The position numbers were made by a program, and so were the translations under genes. From assembly GCA_964020085.1 (NCBI GenBank), contig OZ026600.1, forward strand, positions 1,345,701 to 1,409,700: a stretch of 64,000 nt of DNA, in the 5' to 3' direction. The DNA comes from Micromussa lordhowensis (Eukaryota > Cnidaria > Anthozoa > Scleractinia > Lobophylliidae). Shown here piece by piece: positions 1-12,311 of this stretch; the first letter of the stretch is position 1, and each line of letters starts with the position of its first letter. Below the pieces are notes generated by a model. The model was not told where the DNA came from. It ran no database searches and was given only the letters and a program-made list of their open reading frames with translations.

Positions 1-274
1 GGTGTCGCTTATCAATAAATTGTCAAGCTCAAACTAGGCCTCAACACAAATATCTGGATATTTTTGAGATATTTATAAAAATTTTATGATATATTTAGAA
101 AATTTTGGGATATTTAGAAAAATTCATAGCTTTTTTTGGCTGTTTTCCAGCTTTTTCTCGCTATTTTCTTGGCAAAATACTCAGTTCTATCATTCTATGC
201 TAGAAATAATCCAGTTCAGCACTTTCCCACTTGAAAAATCCGAGAACTGAGTGGTGAATTTCACGGTGGCTGCA

Positions 275-430
275 TTAATGGCAACCAAATTCAGATCACG
301 TGCTGATTCATTTGGGAGGTTACAATTGTGCAATTTGCTACGCGTAACTGCTTGCATGAGGGTACGTGCAAACAAAACAATTGTAACCTCCCAAATGAAT
401 CATCACGTGATCTGAATTGGGTGGCAACAA
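275..430. repeat. Inverted repeat / foldback element
   Basis: The arm around 280-330 (TCAGATCACGTG, then ATTCATTTGGGAGGTTACAA) recurs as its reverse complement at about 377-428, with a loop of roughly 50 bp. Arms near 50 bp with few mismatches suggest a non-autonomous foldback or MITE-like element. No coding capacity and no clear target-site duplication were found. Confidence 0.7.
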
Positions 431-869
431 GGATGTAAACACGTTAGCCGAATACGTCTATTTATTGTTTCAGTTTTGAAATCTGATTGGGTTTCATTGT
501 CAGGGTCGCCCCGGTTTTAATGAACGCACTGTAAATACAGAGCTGCGTAAACGTCAAGATGTGGAATTCGAAACTGTGTGACCATCTGTTTTAGGAAACC
601 CTTTTGATAAAGGGTTGTAAACTGTAAATACCGAAGTCCCAAAAATTGAAATGCAACCATAACATAAGTAAACATCTAGGGATCACAATGAGCCGATTAA
701 AGGCTATATACATTTATGATGCGCACTTTCCGAGAGTAAGCAAACAGGCATAGATCACAAACATTTTAATAATTTTTATAATATTAATAATTTTAATACC
801 GAATTGGGCCAAATCGAGGCAGCTCGAATTTGATTCCTAAAATTAACGGAAGTAAATATAGATTACTTC

Positions 870-1012
870 ACAGAAAGTGCGACGTACGGATTTTTATTCA
901 CGAGTTGCAAGACTTTGGAAAACTCACTCGTTCGCTGCGGCGCTCACTCGTTCGTTTTCCAAAGTCTTGCAACTCGTGAATAAAAATCCGTACAAAGCAC
1001 TTTCTATGCTGT
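870..1012. repeat. Long near-perfect palindrome (MITE-like)
   Basis: The left arm (about 887-929, TACGGATTTTTATTCACGAG onward) is repeated as an essentially exact reverse complement at about 951-992. An outer imperfect stem is formed by CAGAAAGTGC and GCACTTTCT. The short loop is itself built from repeats of CTCACTCGTTCG. The element would extrude as a hairpin. It sits about 1 kb upstream of asparaginase 1. Confidence 0.75.
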
Positions 1013-1937
1013 AATTTGTTTATTGTATATAATAACGAGAATTAAACAGACCCATTAGATCAGTTTTAGTTTTTTTCCGACACCATCAGTTTACATGCAG
1101 AACGCTGAGAACGTAATGAATGACCGAGCGAAATGAAAAACAAATCCGCTTTCCAGTCCAGATACAGGCGGACAACGAGCCTACACAAGCTTAAATATAA
1201 TAGGGGAAAATTCGTAAATACATAGTGAGAAATCTTTTTGTTTGTCCATAATTAAGCTTACTGTCAGATTCACTATGTCATAGCGACGCTTCGCGCTGTG
1301 CAAAGACACAGAAAGACAAATTCAGACTCTGTTGACTTACAGTGTTTATTTGAATGTTCCTCCTTGATTGTTGTTGGCTTTCTGGTGTTAAATTTACTTC
1401 TTCGGTTTCTTGAATGGCTATTGATTCTCAAACTGAAGTTCTAGCGCTCAAGATATTTGTTGGATATATTCCATTGCTGCTTTTCCGAAAGTGAAGTAAA
1501 ACGGGAATCGAAGCCATGTTATCGAGCACAAACTTTTCAAGCCCGCGCTTCTCGGAAGCCATTTGAGTGCTTAACTCTGATTAGCTAAGTGATTCTATCC
1601 CGAACGGTGATTGGTTATATTTTCACATGTGAAGAATGCTATACGCAAAGCTGATTGGAAATATAGCACCGCAAGGTTACCGCAAGGTTTATTGCCTAAA
1701 ATTCTCGCTATATATACAATAAAAATGTATCCTGTTTACCTGATCTAGCGTTACGCTAGTCTCCTCCGCAGCCGTTATTAGGGGAGAAGCGTTGCGTGAC
1801 GACCCTAATAACGGCTGCGGACGCTGCGGAGCCGGAGACTAGCAATACGCTTGCATTACCTGTTGGCAGTGGATTTCTTTACAACGTCCCAGTCTCTGTC
1901 ACGGCTGTCGACTTTGGCTCGGCTGCTCAGTCCCAAG

Positions 1938-1955
1938 ATGGCGACTACTTATTAA
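1938..1955 (+). promoter_or_regulatory. Possible short upstream ORF in the asparaginase 1 leader
   Basis: An ATG in a strong context (AAGATGG) opens a five-codon frame, MATTY, followed by TAA. It lies 45 bp before the chosen start codon at 2000 and in a different frame. If transcription starts upstream of it, this uORF could dampen translation. The transcription start is unknown, so the regulatory role is inference. Confidence 0.3.
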
Positions 1956-1999
1956 GCAGTCACTACTGCCTACATAGTTCTCTCTTGAGCTGTAGCGTT

Positions 2000-4975
2000 A
2001 TGAGCTACCCTGGAAAAGCATCAGCGACAAGCTCTAGGCAGAGCTTGGAAACCCTCGTTGAACATGGTGAAAATGACGACATTGCCGTGTCAACAGGTGG
2101 TAAGGGCAGCTGCAAAGGAGATCGCGGTTCTCTAGATTCAGAGCCACTTTGTCGAAAACGTCTTCCGGGTCCTGTAGTAGGAAAACAAACGATGCAATCT
2201 TCTGCCAGTTCAGACGCCTCTGATAAAGACCGTGCGATAAAAAGTTCGTTCAAGGCGCAGCTGTCGAGAAGTTTCTTTCAATCGCGGTCTAGATCTTGGA
2301 GCTCGACGTCTGTAGATGGCGGTTCGCCGAGTCCGTCAAAAAGCCGTCTTGGGACTGTTCCGGTAGAAGATCCTATAACACACGAGAGCGTGGTCAACAG
2401 TAGAGTGCTGCTGCTGTATACTGGTGGAGCTCTTGGATGGAAGGTGGATCCTGCAGATCTTGAAGGTAAGTAAAAAATATAAACAGTCATGCCAGCTGTC
2501 TTTTTTCCTAGGGGAGGGGAGGTACTGAAAGGTAGCTTGGGTGTGGCAGTGCTAATGAGGGCCTCGAATCCTGTCACATTTCCTGTCCTGAACAGGGTCA
2601 GGGTTAATTTCGCCCATATCTTTCAATATTTTGTTAGTCTTTTGATTGTTACCTCTACTGTTAATTGAAGTTACCAGGGACAATGCTTTCATAAGGGGGG
2701 GGGGGGGGGAGGGAGGCTCTGAACAGTGTTAAAAAAAACACAAATATCGCACACCGTAGGGTTTGAGATCGCTGCAACATGGCAAGGTGGGATTTTATTC
2801 ACCGCATCACCACATTGAAAAAACAACAACACCGCAAATCCCCATCTTTCATATGTTCATTTATTTCCAGACTGTTGTTATAAACTACCTCTCTGATTGC
2901 TTTGCATTTACTTTATTGTTACTTTTTCACTGAGAGGTGAGCTTTCTTCAGTCATTTTTGTTTACCTTCATCACCCAAGGTGGCCTCATGGTTAGTGCGC
3001 TCAACTTAGGATTGAGTGGTCTGGGTTTGAGCCCTGACTGGGGACATTGTGTTGTGTTCTTGGGCAAGACACTTTACTCTCACAGTGCCTCTCTCCACCC
3101 AGATGTATAAATCAGTACCAGCAAATTCAATGCTGGGAGTAACCCTGCGATGGACTAGCATCCCATCCAGCGGGGAGTAGAAATACTCCTAGTCACTTTA
3201 TGCTACTGAAAGCAGGGTAAGCTCGGGCCTGGAGAGCCACTTGGCTCGTATGCAGACTTTTCCTTTACCTCATCACCCAACATTTTTGGCTGATTTGCAG
3301 GATTCCACCTCGATAAGAAAAATGTGTTAAAGGAACTGAAAAAACTTCCAATGATGCATGATGTGGAGTATGTAGACTATATCCAAAGCAATGTCCTGGT
3401 TGATATTCCAGAGGAAGGGATTGGATCAGACACAATAGTAATGCCGTAAGTAAATGGTGTTGACAGTAAGTGTCCAATTTTGTTAGAACAAGTTCTGGTT
3501 TTGTAGCATCTGGCAGCTTGAAGTATTTCTACTCCTCTCAAAATTGGATGCTATTGTAGTCCATTACAGGGGTTCCCTTAGCATCAAACTTCACCATTAC
3601 TCACCCCTCCCAGTGGTGGAAGGGCAGTACTCTTGACATTTTGGGGTGGGGATGTGCCACTTGGACTTTGATACCCTTGTAACCCTATACTAGATCATGA
3701 TCGGCTTGATTTTGCAACCCCATTTAAGAACAGGCACCAAAAACCCCTACCCTATCCCAGACTAGCTATTTTCAATGCAAAGAACCTTAGAACTATCATA
3801 GCCCAACATATGCTAAGTAAACCAAAATCTCACAAAGTCACTTCTGAGTTTCAATTTCTATTATAGGACACTGTTCTAGACTAAATTAGTTACACATTGG
3901 CCACTTTCCAGGTAAATTATACCCTTTTTTATAGCAAAACTGTTTGATTTCTATACCCTATCCCATACTAAACTTCTTGAAAACCATATCCTTTACAGCA
4001 GCATATACCGATATAGCTTAGATATGGGAGTAAACCCATCCCTCAGCCCCAGGCCATTACTTGTACACTTGAGTGGTGAAAGGCACAGTGAGGGTTTTAG
4101 TATCAGGGCTGGGTTGTTCAAAGCCCAATTAAGCTAACCCAGGATTAACAAGATTTTTTATTTCAGTTTTGGAACGTTTCAGTAAGGATTCTGTTTATGT
4201 TGCTTTTCCTTCAGTTTTACACTTGAGTAATCTAAAACTATATGCAAAACATAAGCAGTCAAAAACATTTTTAAGCAAGAAAAATTGATACTTCAGTTAA
4301 CTTTTAATCCTGGATTAGCGTTTAACGGCTTTCGAACATCCCAGCCCTGGTGTATGAACAGTGATCCTGGCCAGGGCTCAAACCATATTTTGGATTTTTT
4401 CATTCTTCTTAGTGTAAGCAAATATAGAAAACGCATCTTTATTGATGTTCTGGAGATGAAGGAAAGTGATGTGGTTGTCCACTCCAAGGATCAAGACATT
4501 CAAGATTGGTCTAACATTGCTTTACAGATCAAGGAGTACTATGAGAATTACCACGGCTTTGTTATTCTTCACGGTACAGATACTATGGCTTATCTTGCAT
4601 CTGCCCTGTCCTTTATGTTTGAGAACCTTGGGAAATCAGTCATCTTTACTGGTTCACAGGCAAGTCTAGAAATAAGAATAGAAATGTTGATAACCTGATT
4701 TCTGAAGTTAAAGATGCAAAAACTCACCAAATACAAAGAAATTGATTTCATTTTAAGAAAGGTGCTACTCAGTGGTGTAATGACTGACATTAATTTTATT
4801 TTTGAGTGGTGATTATACTGACAATATTTTAGGAATGTGTGCAGTGAATGAGTAAATTATGGTTTTTTAGCATGAGAAAGTAAAGGTTTGTTTTTTGGGG
4901 AAAATCCAAGATTTCATTCTTAACCCTTTCACCACCTGTGGTCACTTAAAGATTTTACTCTGTCTAACACCAGAC

Positions 4976-5010
<35 letters not shown>

Positions 5011-5079
5011 ATCAAAGGGAGACCCTTGGTGGTGAAAGGGTTAAAAAAAAACGTACTATCTCCCTTAACCACCAGTGGT

Positions 5080-5127
<48 letters not shown>

Positions 5128-8100
5128 AGGGAGACCCTTGGTGGGGAAAGGGTTAAATTAAAAAATGGATTTTGCATTTCTTTACTAAACAAATTAATCT
5201 GAAGAAACTGAAGAATCCTTGCCCAGAGTGGATAAGTTCCTTTGATTTACCATGATCTGAGTGATTTTGGATTAACCTTTCTTTGGATTTTCTCAAAGAA
5301 CCAAACCCTAACATTCATATATTTTCAAGCCACTCTGTAATTGTAAATTAATTATCTTTTATTATATATATTAGACCAAAATTTAATAATAGATGAAGTA
5401 AAGGTTAATGGAACATGCATTTTTGATTTTTTCTTTTACTGTGCTTTTTTCACACAGTATGCCCTAAGTGACCATTTAAATGATGGAAGACAAAATCTAC
5501 TAGGAGCTATAATGATTGCCGGTCATTATGTCATTCCAGAGGTAAATATGTTCTGTAGTATAACAGTTTTGAAATATTCATTCCTTGCTTTCATTGGGTT
5601 TTGCTAGAAAAAGTACAGACAATGCATTAAACCTAATTTTCTTGCCATTGATTTCCCAAAAGGTGACACTATTCTTCCATGGAAAACTTTATCGTGGGAA
5701 TCGTGCCTTGAAGGTAGATGCTCGTAGGTTTGGTGCCTTTGATTCTCCAAACTGTCCCCCATTGGCTACAGTAGAAGCAGGAATTGAAGGTATAATAAAA
5801 ACAGGTCTAGCTGTTGGAGATGCAGTGTCAGAAATTTTTGTCATTTTGAATCCTGCTTCTGAGCTGGATTCATCTTACTCGGGATCTAGAAGATCTAAGG
5901 CTGGACATGGTTGTTGTATTGTGGTTTAGGCAAGAAAGGGGGGAGGGCAGACACTCTTGTCATGTTGAACCTCTCCACTCTCCCAATTCCCTACACACTG
6001 CTAGAAGAAAACAGTTTCATGTGACACAAGACTTGAGGTTGGGAGATGTTGCAATTGGGGCTTGGGGGATGTATTAAGCACTCATATCCATGCTTTTCCC
6101 TCGTACTTTCTCTGACTGTAACTGGGGTTTCTCCCATGAACTTGTTCTAAAATACATGTGTAGGGACACTTTTGCAGTCTAGTGTCCATATGTGCCCCTC
6201 TCATGTGTGAAGTAGCGTTATACAAAGTCAATTAGTCATTTTCATTAGGTTACTTATGTTCTATGTTATTAGTTTCTTTCCAGTTTCTTGTTACATTTGT
6301 AACTCACCCTAAAATGAAAAGATGAATGTGACCTTTTAAACATTTTTAGTCACTTTTCCTCTGCTTTTTGCAGTTGAATGGGAGGAGTTGTTCAATGAAA
6401 ACCAAGCAACTAAATTCCAAGTTCATACCAAGATGAGCTCAAGAATAGGAGTGTTGAGAATTTTTCCTGGTATCACGCCTGAAGCTGTTAGTGCTTTTAA
6501 CTGCCTGTTTAACACTTCACTGTCTGAGATATTTAATGGTTCAGTATCAAAAAGTTCCAGGGTACTCAAATTTGGCAAGTTAAGTAAAACTCACATAATG
6601 AACAGTTTATTGTATGACTTTAAAAGCATTTGCTTAACAGGTTTCATTTGAAAGTTCTCATCCATAGGGTTGAAAGGTAGAATCACCTTGTACAGCATAA
6701 TACCATCAAAGCACCGCTCAATAGCTCTCATTTGAATGGTCACACACTAGGGTTTCATCCACAGACTTAAAAGTTAGAACCACCTTGTACAGCACAATAA
6801 ACAGTACCTCATGAAAGTACTGCTCAATAGCTTTCATTGGAATGGTCACACACCAGGATTTTAACTTGGATACAGCTTCCCATAAGTTAAGCATTATTAA
6901 AAATGTGGTTGCAGTGTACTCAGTTTGGTGACCTTTCCCTCCTCTGCCTATTAGGTGCATGCTTTTCTGGAGCCCCCTATAGAAGGTGTTGTCCTTGAAA
7001 CCTACGGCAGTGGTAATGGTCCTGATTCACGTGAAGAACTGTTAGAAGAGATACGAGCTGCTGCCAAGCGTGGAGTGATCATTGTCAATTGTACGCAGTG
7101 CTTGTATGGCCATGTTGTTGACTCGTATGCTACAGGAAGGGTAAGGAGAATTTCTACAATTTCTCTCAAGCGACACAAGATCAAGAGATGATTTCTCCTT
7201 AAAGTATCCCACACTTTCAAGCAGACAGGTGCCATTTTTTCTCTCGGTGGTTCTTTCGCGTCACGATTGAAGAGGGGCTGCTCGCTTTGTCCAAATGGTT
7301 TTAACTACAAATGGCGCCAAATAGTAGGGACCTTAAGCAACGACGACAGCGACGCCAAGGACGACGCCTAGAAAAAAATCAACTTATATTTTACCGTCTA
7401 ATTTCGGTGGTGGCTAGATCTTTTCAGTGCGTCTATCGGTCTCAGAACTTGCCCAAGCTTAATATGTAATGCCAGCGTTCAATTCCAAACGAAAATACGA
7501 AAAATAAGCCGCTGTCGTTCACGTTCTCCAAAATTCCCAAAACTTGGTCATTTCACGTTGTTGTTTTGCAGAGGACGGCTAAGAAATATACAAAGAATTA
7601 TAACGCACGTACACAGCTATTGTTCTGCTCATTAAACCTTTTGTTTTGTGGCGTTCTCGTTGCCGTTGCCGTCGTGGTTTGCTTAAGGTCCATAGTATTT
7701 TGAACATGAACAAAAACTCGTTACTAACAAGAAACTGCATTGAACTCCCTGTCAGATTCTGGTGGAAGCTGGTGTGATATCAGGCAATGACATGACTGTG
7801 GAGGCAGCGCTTACAAAACTTTCTTATGTGCTGGGACATGACGAACTCACGCTTGAAGAGAAGAAAGAGGTAAAACCCAACCAACTTTTAGGGGTCAAAG
7901 TCCTTGTCACGCCCAGATTGTTCTCCATTAGAGGTTTAATTCAAATTTTCTGACGGGCATCCCCGACTTTTTCGTATCAAATAACGACATCAGAAAAGAT
8001 GCTAAACAAAGTAACAAAATGAGAACCTACCGGTTATTCAAAACGATAGACAGTTACAAATGTGAAGACTACCTACATCAGGTCATCAATATACGACACA

Positions 8101-10415
8101 GAATAGCACTAACAAAACTGCGACTTAGCAACCACAAATTAGCCATAGAGACAGGACGTTATTCGAGACCGTTCAAGAAACCTGAAGAAAGAACTTGTCC
8201 AATTTGTAAAATAGAAATGGAGGACTAATACCATTTTTTAAATATATGCCCTGCTTACCAGGAAAAACGATGTTCGTTACTGGATTATTTGGAAAAGGAA
8301 TATAGAATAAAAATAAGCAGAATGTCACCTAACAGAATATTCGTGTTCTAATAAATCCCCCTAGCGGAAATGTTAAAATACAAAAAGTAATAGCAAAACA
8401 TATATTCGAATGCCTTGAAAAAAGGAATGGGGAAGACGGCAAAAAGTAAACACTCTAGGACGTAATTAATTAATAACTTTTTAGCCATGTATATTTTTTG
8501 TTGTTTGTAATTTTTAGTTATTTGGAAATTGTGGTCGATATACCATTTATTGTATAAGACTCCAAATAAAACATGTCTGTCTGTCTCTCTGTCTGTCTAT
8601 CGGAGTACCCCCCGGGGGTCGCTGTCACATATGAACCTAGTGAATGATATAGGACTTGCAACGTCAACTCAGCACAAGTCTCACTGTAGTGGTTGGATCA
8701 TCTTACTGGTGCGTTGATGGTGAAAACTTCCACTTCCGTTGAACACTCAGTTCTTTCTATCCATTCTCTTGAGAAAAAGTAATTTGGCATAACAGGCCCA
8801 TATGAGGTCATATGGGTACAATCCTCCCCTCTACACTCATTCCGCCCACATAGATCTGATTTGAATGTCTTCTTAAATCACTGTTCAAACTGCGTATGGT
8901 GTTTTTCAGATGATGAAGACAAATCTACGCGGCGAGTTAACATTATACAAAGACGACAAAATGCTCCAGTTTTCGTTGCGTGACAATGAGCTGATTGATG
9001 CGGTGGCCTCCCATTTCAAAGTTGGATCAACCGAGGTAAAAATAGTTCGAGAACACTCGCAAACTTAGCGATTATAAGAAAAGCCTTTGACCGTAAGTGA
9101 AATGTCAAGATATACGGTGTTATGAAAGTCGAAAGGACAGTGCCTGGGAACTTGTGATGACCTTAACTCAAAAGACGAATTCTCATTACTCATTCTCATA
9201 CATTTCTTTTAATATTAGTCGGAGAATTAAGACTTACATCAGATCAAGACAATATCGCTTAGGTTCCGAAGGGAAAAAAGGTGTCATGTTACACCACCTC
9301 CTCCCCATTATGGCCACCTCCCTACCACGGCCAGCTTTTTTCTGTCCCCAGAGGTGGCCGTTGTGGAGAGACTGTATATTGGTCTCACTAAAGGAATAGC
9401 CGCTTCACTTGTGACCAACACGCGCTGTTTTCTCATGTCACGCATTTCTCCATGACAGGAAGTGAGGTTCATCAAGCAAGCGTTATTTCCGGTTTTGATG
9501 TGTCACGCTGCAAGTAGAGGTGACATTGATGCTATGGAAGAGCTGAGCCAACAGGTAACTTCTGACCTTTCGTAAATTTTTTCAGAGTACCCACATATTT
9601 TACGTAAAACCAGGTTGTCTGAGCAATTTTTAGCTTCACTTTGTTTTTGACAGGGTGGCGTGTTGAATATAGCCACGACTCACGATGGCCGTACTCCGCT
9701 TCATGTAGCGTGCCTGGAAGGTCAGCTGCAAGTCATTCGTTATCTCTTAGTAAAAGGCGCTTCACCGCACGTCATTGATAATCACGGGCAGACCCCTTTG
9801 CACGATGCTATTCGCAGTGCAAACGAAGAGGCTATTTTACTTCTCAGGGAGTTTGGAGCTCATTTAGGGCCCACCACTGTGGACACAGCCCTAAAAATGT
9901 GCTCCCTTGCCGCTGATGACAAGGTTGATAGATTGCGGGCTTGGCACTTAGCTGGAGTTGACTTCAATGTTGGTGATTACGACAGGAGAACAGCTCTCCA
10001 TGTGGTAAGTGTACTAATTTAACCGGGTGTGAGGTGAGAGAAGTGGCCTTTTTTGGTCAGAATCTTCGCTACCTGCCCATTTCCCGCCAAAAATTCAGGG
10101 CACCGAATGCAATAACCTGATTACGAGTAGGGTGGGTAGAGGCCTTATTTGCTTCTGAGACCTTGCCTTTCTGCTACCTACAGTGCTTTTGTCGCCAACT
10201 GAGTTTTCGTGATGTGTTTTTCTTGTTGTTTTTAGGCGGTTTGTCGAAATAATATGAACACTGTGAAGTTTCTGTTGGAATGTGGTGCTGACTTGAACGT
10301 GCGCGATCTCTATGGACTCACACCGCTGAAGAACGCGGAGGTTTTTGAAAACAAAGAAATGATAGAACTACTTCAGTCTGCGATGGAAAAGAAAACTGAG
10401 CCAAACGACGAATGA
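2000..10415 (+). CDS. ASPG: L-asparaginase with C-terminal ankyrin repeats (60 kDa lysophospholipase-like), missing catalytic Thr
   Basis: Twelve exons join in frame: 2000-2465, 3301-3445, 4413-4659, 5458-5541, 5663-5789, 6374-6486, 6955-7140, 7756-7869, 8910-9035, 9459-9554, 9654-10004, 10236-10415, giving 744 residues. The family hydrolyses asparagine to aspartate and ammonia in the cytosol. Residues 1-135 form a Ser/Arg-rich extension absent from bacterial enzymes. The asparaginase fold follows, with HGTDTM (second active-site Thr and Asp), the Lys in ALKVDA, and GSGNGPD; ankyrin repeats fill exons 10-12 (about residues 537-744). The first motif, normally TGGTIG, reads TGGALG, so the nucleophilic Thr is Ala (residue 144, codon 2429-2431). 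Intron 3 is GC-AG (CAG|GCAAGT). Exon 4 joins GSQ directly to YALSD, three residues shorter than its paralog. The start was chosen as the first in-frame ATG. It may be a pseudoenzyme. Confidence 0.9.
2976..3250 (+). mobile_element. tRNA-derived SINE in intron 1 of asparaginase 1
   Basis: The head resembles a tRNA with pol III A-box (TGGTTAGTGCGC) and B-box (GGTTTGAGCCC) sequences. It is followed by a body that includes a run near GGGAGTAGAAATACTCCTAG. The same body recurs in reverse orientation at about 40728-40998 and 42100-42358, which shows a dispersed family. It has no coding function. Confidence 0.75.
4921..5156 (+). repeat. Two copies of a short repeat with TAACCCTTTC-type inverted ends (intron 3)
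   Basis: TAACCCTTTCACCACC at the left matches GGTGGTGAAAGGGTTA at about 5027-5042 in reverse. The internal unit (TTTACTCTGTCTAACGCCAG) is repeated, and a second similar copy ends near 5156. It looks like a MITE or composite tandem repeat lying in intron 3. Confidence 0.6.
6650..6865 (+). repeat. About two units of a 106-bp tandem repeat in intron 6 of asparaginase 1
   Basis: Units contain CTTTCATTTGAATGGTCACA, then a stretch with GTTAGAACCACCTTGTACAG. The same unit occurs in intron 6 of asparaginase 2 (41370-41700) and, reversed, in an intron of the minus-strand SPTLC2 gene (46615-46930). The first unit here is degenerate. Confidence 0.75.
7321..7699. mobile_element. MITE-like element with GGGACCTTAAGC termini (intron 7)
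   Basis: The left end, AGTAGGGACCTTAAGCAACG, is mirrored at the right end by CGTGGTTTGCTTAAGGTCCA. Sub-terminal GACGAC / GTCGTC runs also pair. At about 370 bp with no ORF, this is a non-autonomous DNA transposon in intron 7 of asparaginase 1. The target duplication is not clear. Confidence 0.65.
7960..8605 (+). mobile_element. LINE 3' end fragment in intron 8 of asparaginase 1
   Basis: A frame from about 8019 encodes a stretch typical of the C-terminus of non-LTR retrotransposon polyproteins: [13 protein letters not shown], then a CPIC...H...C zinc-knuckle-like segment ([10 protein letters not shown], interrupted by a stop). The copy is 5'-truncated, has stops, and ends in an AATAAAACATG sequence followed by a (TGTC)n tail, as expected for LINE 3' ends. 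Not an active element. Confidence 0.7.
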
Positions 10416-12311
10416 GGATGGAGATACTATCCTTATGAACTTCATTGAAAACCGAGAGTCGACCAGTGTTGAGGGATACACGAGAGCTTGGCAAGGGTTT
10501 ATTTTCTTTGTTTCTAATCGGTCATCATGAGTGCGCGATTAAACCAGCTGACAGTGTCCGACAGTCGACATCATCGTCTTGTGAAACGAGTGGAAACTCT
10601 ACTAGGTCATGAAAGCTTAAGCAGGTTTAAATTTGATGAGGAAAGCAGGACGGTCGATGAAAACACACGTGAGTTGGTGAAAGTTTGAAATTTCGTCAAC
10701 TGGAGTTTCGTTTGATCCTGTTTATATGTACAATATGAAGAAATGACTCAAAAGAAAAGTTGAGACTTGGCAGTGAGCTGTTCATCGTTGCAAACTCTCT
10801 CCGAATTTCGTGACCGTTAGGGCTTGGTTATGTTATGTCTTGCTCTCTTCCGAGTTACAAAAGAAAAGAGAAGTCTAGGGATTAGATTAAAGGAGGCAAA
10901 ATGAAATTATCACACTCACGGTTTTCTCGTTGCGTTCAGTTCACAGAGAACGCGTTTATTTTGAAGGTTAAATTTTGTGACATTGCAACTGTGAGGTAAA
11001 AAGGCTGAAAATTTGTCTTAAAGTGTTTGGTTTTGTTTTGAAAGTTTTGAGACAACTTGAAGCCTTAGCTATACCACATGGAATGTTATGTTTACGAGGA
11101 GACACGTCAGAAAAAATAAAAATAATAAAAATGAACGATTTTAAAGATTTTTATGTAATAATTGTTTTTAAATAGCTCTATATTGTACGGTAAAAGTGTG
11201 GCATCACAGAGATTATTTGTATTTTATTTATGTTGCATTATAAGTTTTATATTCCAGAAAGCAAACTGAAAGTCCTTCCTAGATTTTTCATATATTCACG
11301 AAAAAAAGATTGTAAAATTTCTAATGAGGCCTTGATCGACTTATGATACTTTGGACCCTGGGTACGCATATTTAATGCTTGAAAATTGTGTTTTACCAGG
11401 GGAAGAAGTGCCATCTTTATTTGCCCGGCTCTCTGTGTCAGTAGCAGCATGGAGGGGTGGGAGAGAGGGGGTGGATGTAAAAGGGCAGTGTTCAAGTACT
11501 GATTAGTTCAAATGCTTTAACGCTTAGATTTAATCATTATTTCGAAAAACCGTTCAAAGAAAAAAAAAGTCATGTATTAAAGAAGATTGATCGTAGTTGA
11601 TAAATCAAGATTATACACTTAGTTCTAAACTAAATAAAACGAGGGAAACTGTTTTAAATCTTTTCCGTCGAGTTGTATTGAATTTCTAACTTTTCTATAC
11701 CTTTTAAGATAGTTGACCCTACAATAACACCTATTCACTCCAATCTAGACAACTCCCAAAAGAAATAATTTCTTCCGCGGGCAACGTGTTTCGACTTAAT
11801 GACACGACCCTTGAAAAAGGAAACTTGCCAAGTGCCCTATTATGGTCTTGAAAGCTCTTCTTTCTTATCACAGACACCACTCCTGTTATTTGGTCAGTTG
11901 CTCCACATGATAAACACGTACCAGACACGTGATATGTAAACACCAACTGACACATGCCAAATTTGTCTTGTGAGTAAGTCAGTTGGCACATACCAAACAC
12001 GTGACATGTTTGCGTCAATTGGCACATGTCACAATTTCGATGCTAAGGCACGTGACATCCTTACGTCGTAGCACGGCTGAGCTAACCAGTTTGGTTTAGT
12101 CGAAACAGGTTTTGCAAACAAAGTGCCGTGTACGATGCTTGGTGAGAAGCAAGACAGAAGTCTGCACTTCTGAGTAAACAACAGACACTGTTCCAATAAA
12201 TCAACTTTGCAGCTATCGAAGTGTAGACGATGTCAATGTCTTACTGTCCAGCTTGGTCCAGCTTAAGAGATTGTGAAGTCAACTGAGTGTGCATTATTGT
12301 TTCAAGCAGCC
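10416..12311. other. 3' region of asparaginase 1 and upstream region of LPMO-1
   Basis: No coding exon is seen. Candidate polyadenylation signals (AATAAA) occur at 11115-11120 and 11633-11638. The right third carries repeated CACGTG boxes and GGCACATG-like words (listed separately), which probably belong to the LPMO-1 promoter. Confidence 0.5.
11926..12054 (+). promoter_or_regulatory. Cluster of CACGTG E-boxes upstream of LPMO-1
   Basis: Perfect CACGTG hexamers lie at 11926-11931, 11998-12003 and 12049-12054, amid diverged repeats of TTGGCACATG and ACACGTGACATG. The cluster ends about 260 bp before the LPMO-1 ATG. CACGTG is the classical site of bHLH-zip factors (USF, MITF/TFEB, Myc types). 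Function here is inference, but LPMO-4 and LPMO-5 also carry CACGTGATG close upstream. Confidence 0.45.

Larger units (their letters stand above)
1..1999. other. Upstream intergenic region and probable 5' leader of asparaginase 1
   Basis: No convincing coding exon is visible. The stretch is AT-rich and holds two long inverted repeats (listed separately). The frame of exon 1 of the downstream gene is open back to about 1796, but there is no ATG before 2000, so the segment just upstream is best read as 5' leader. The promoter position cannot be fixed from sequence alone. Confidence 0.5.

Noticed and set aside
1796..1999. N-terminal extension of asparaginase 1 from 1796
   Set aside because: The frame is open but starts with GTG and has no ATG before 2000. 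Eukaryotic initiation at GTG is not expected.
4921..5156. CRISPR-like array
   Set aside because: Repeats are few, unequal and palindromic-ended, in an intron of a eukaryotic gene; it is a transposon-like repeat.
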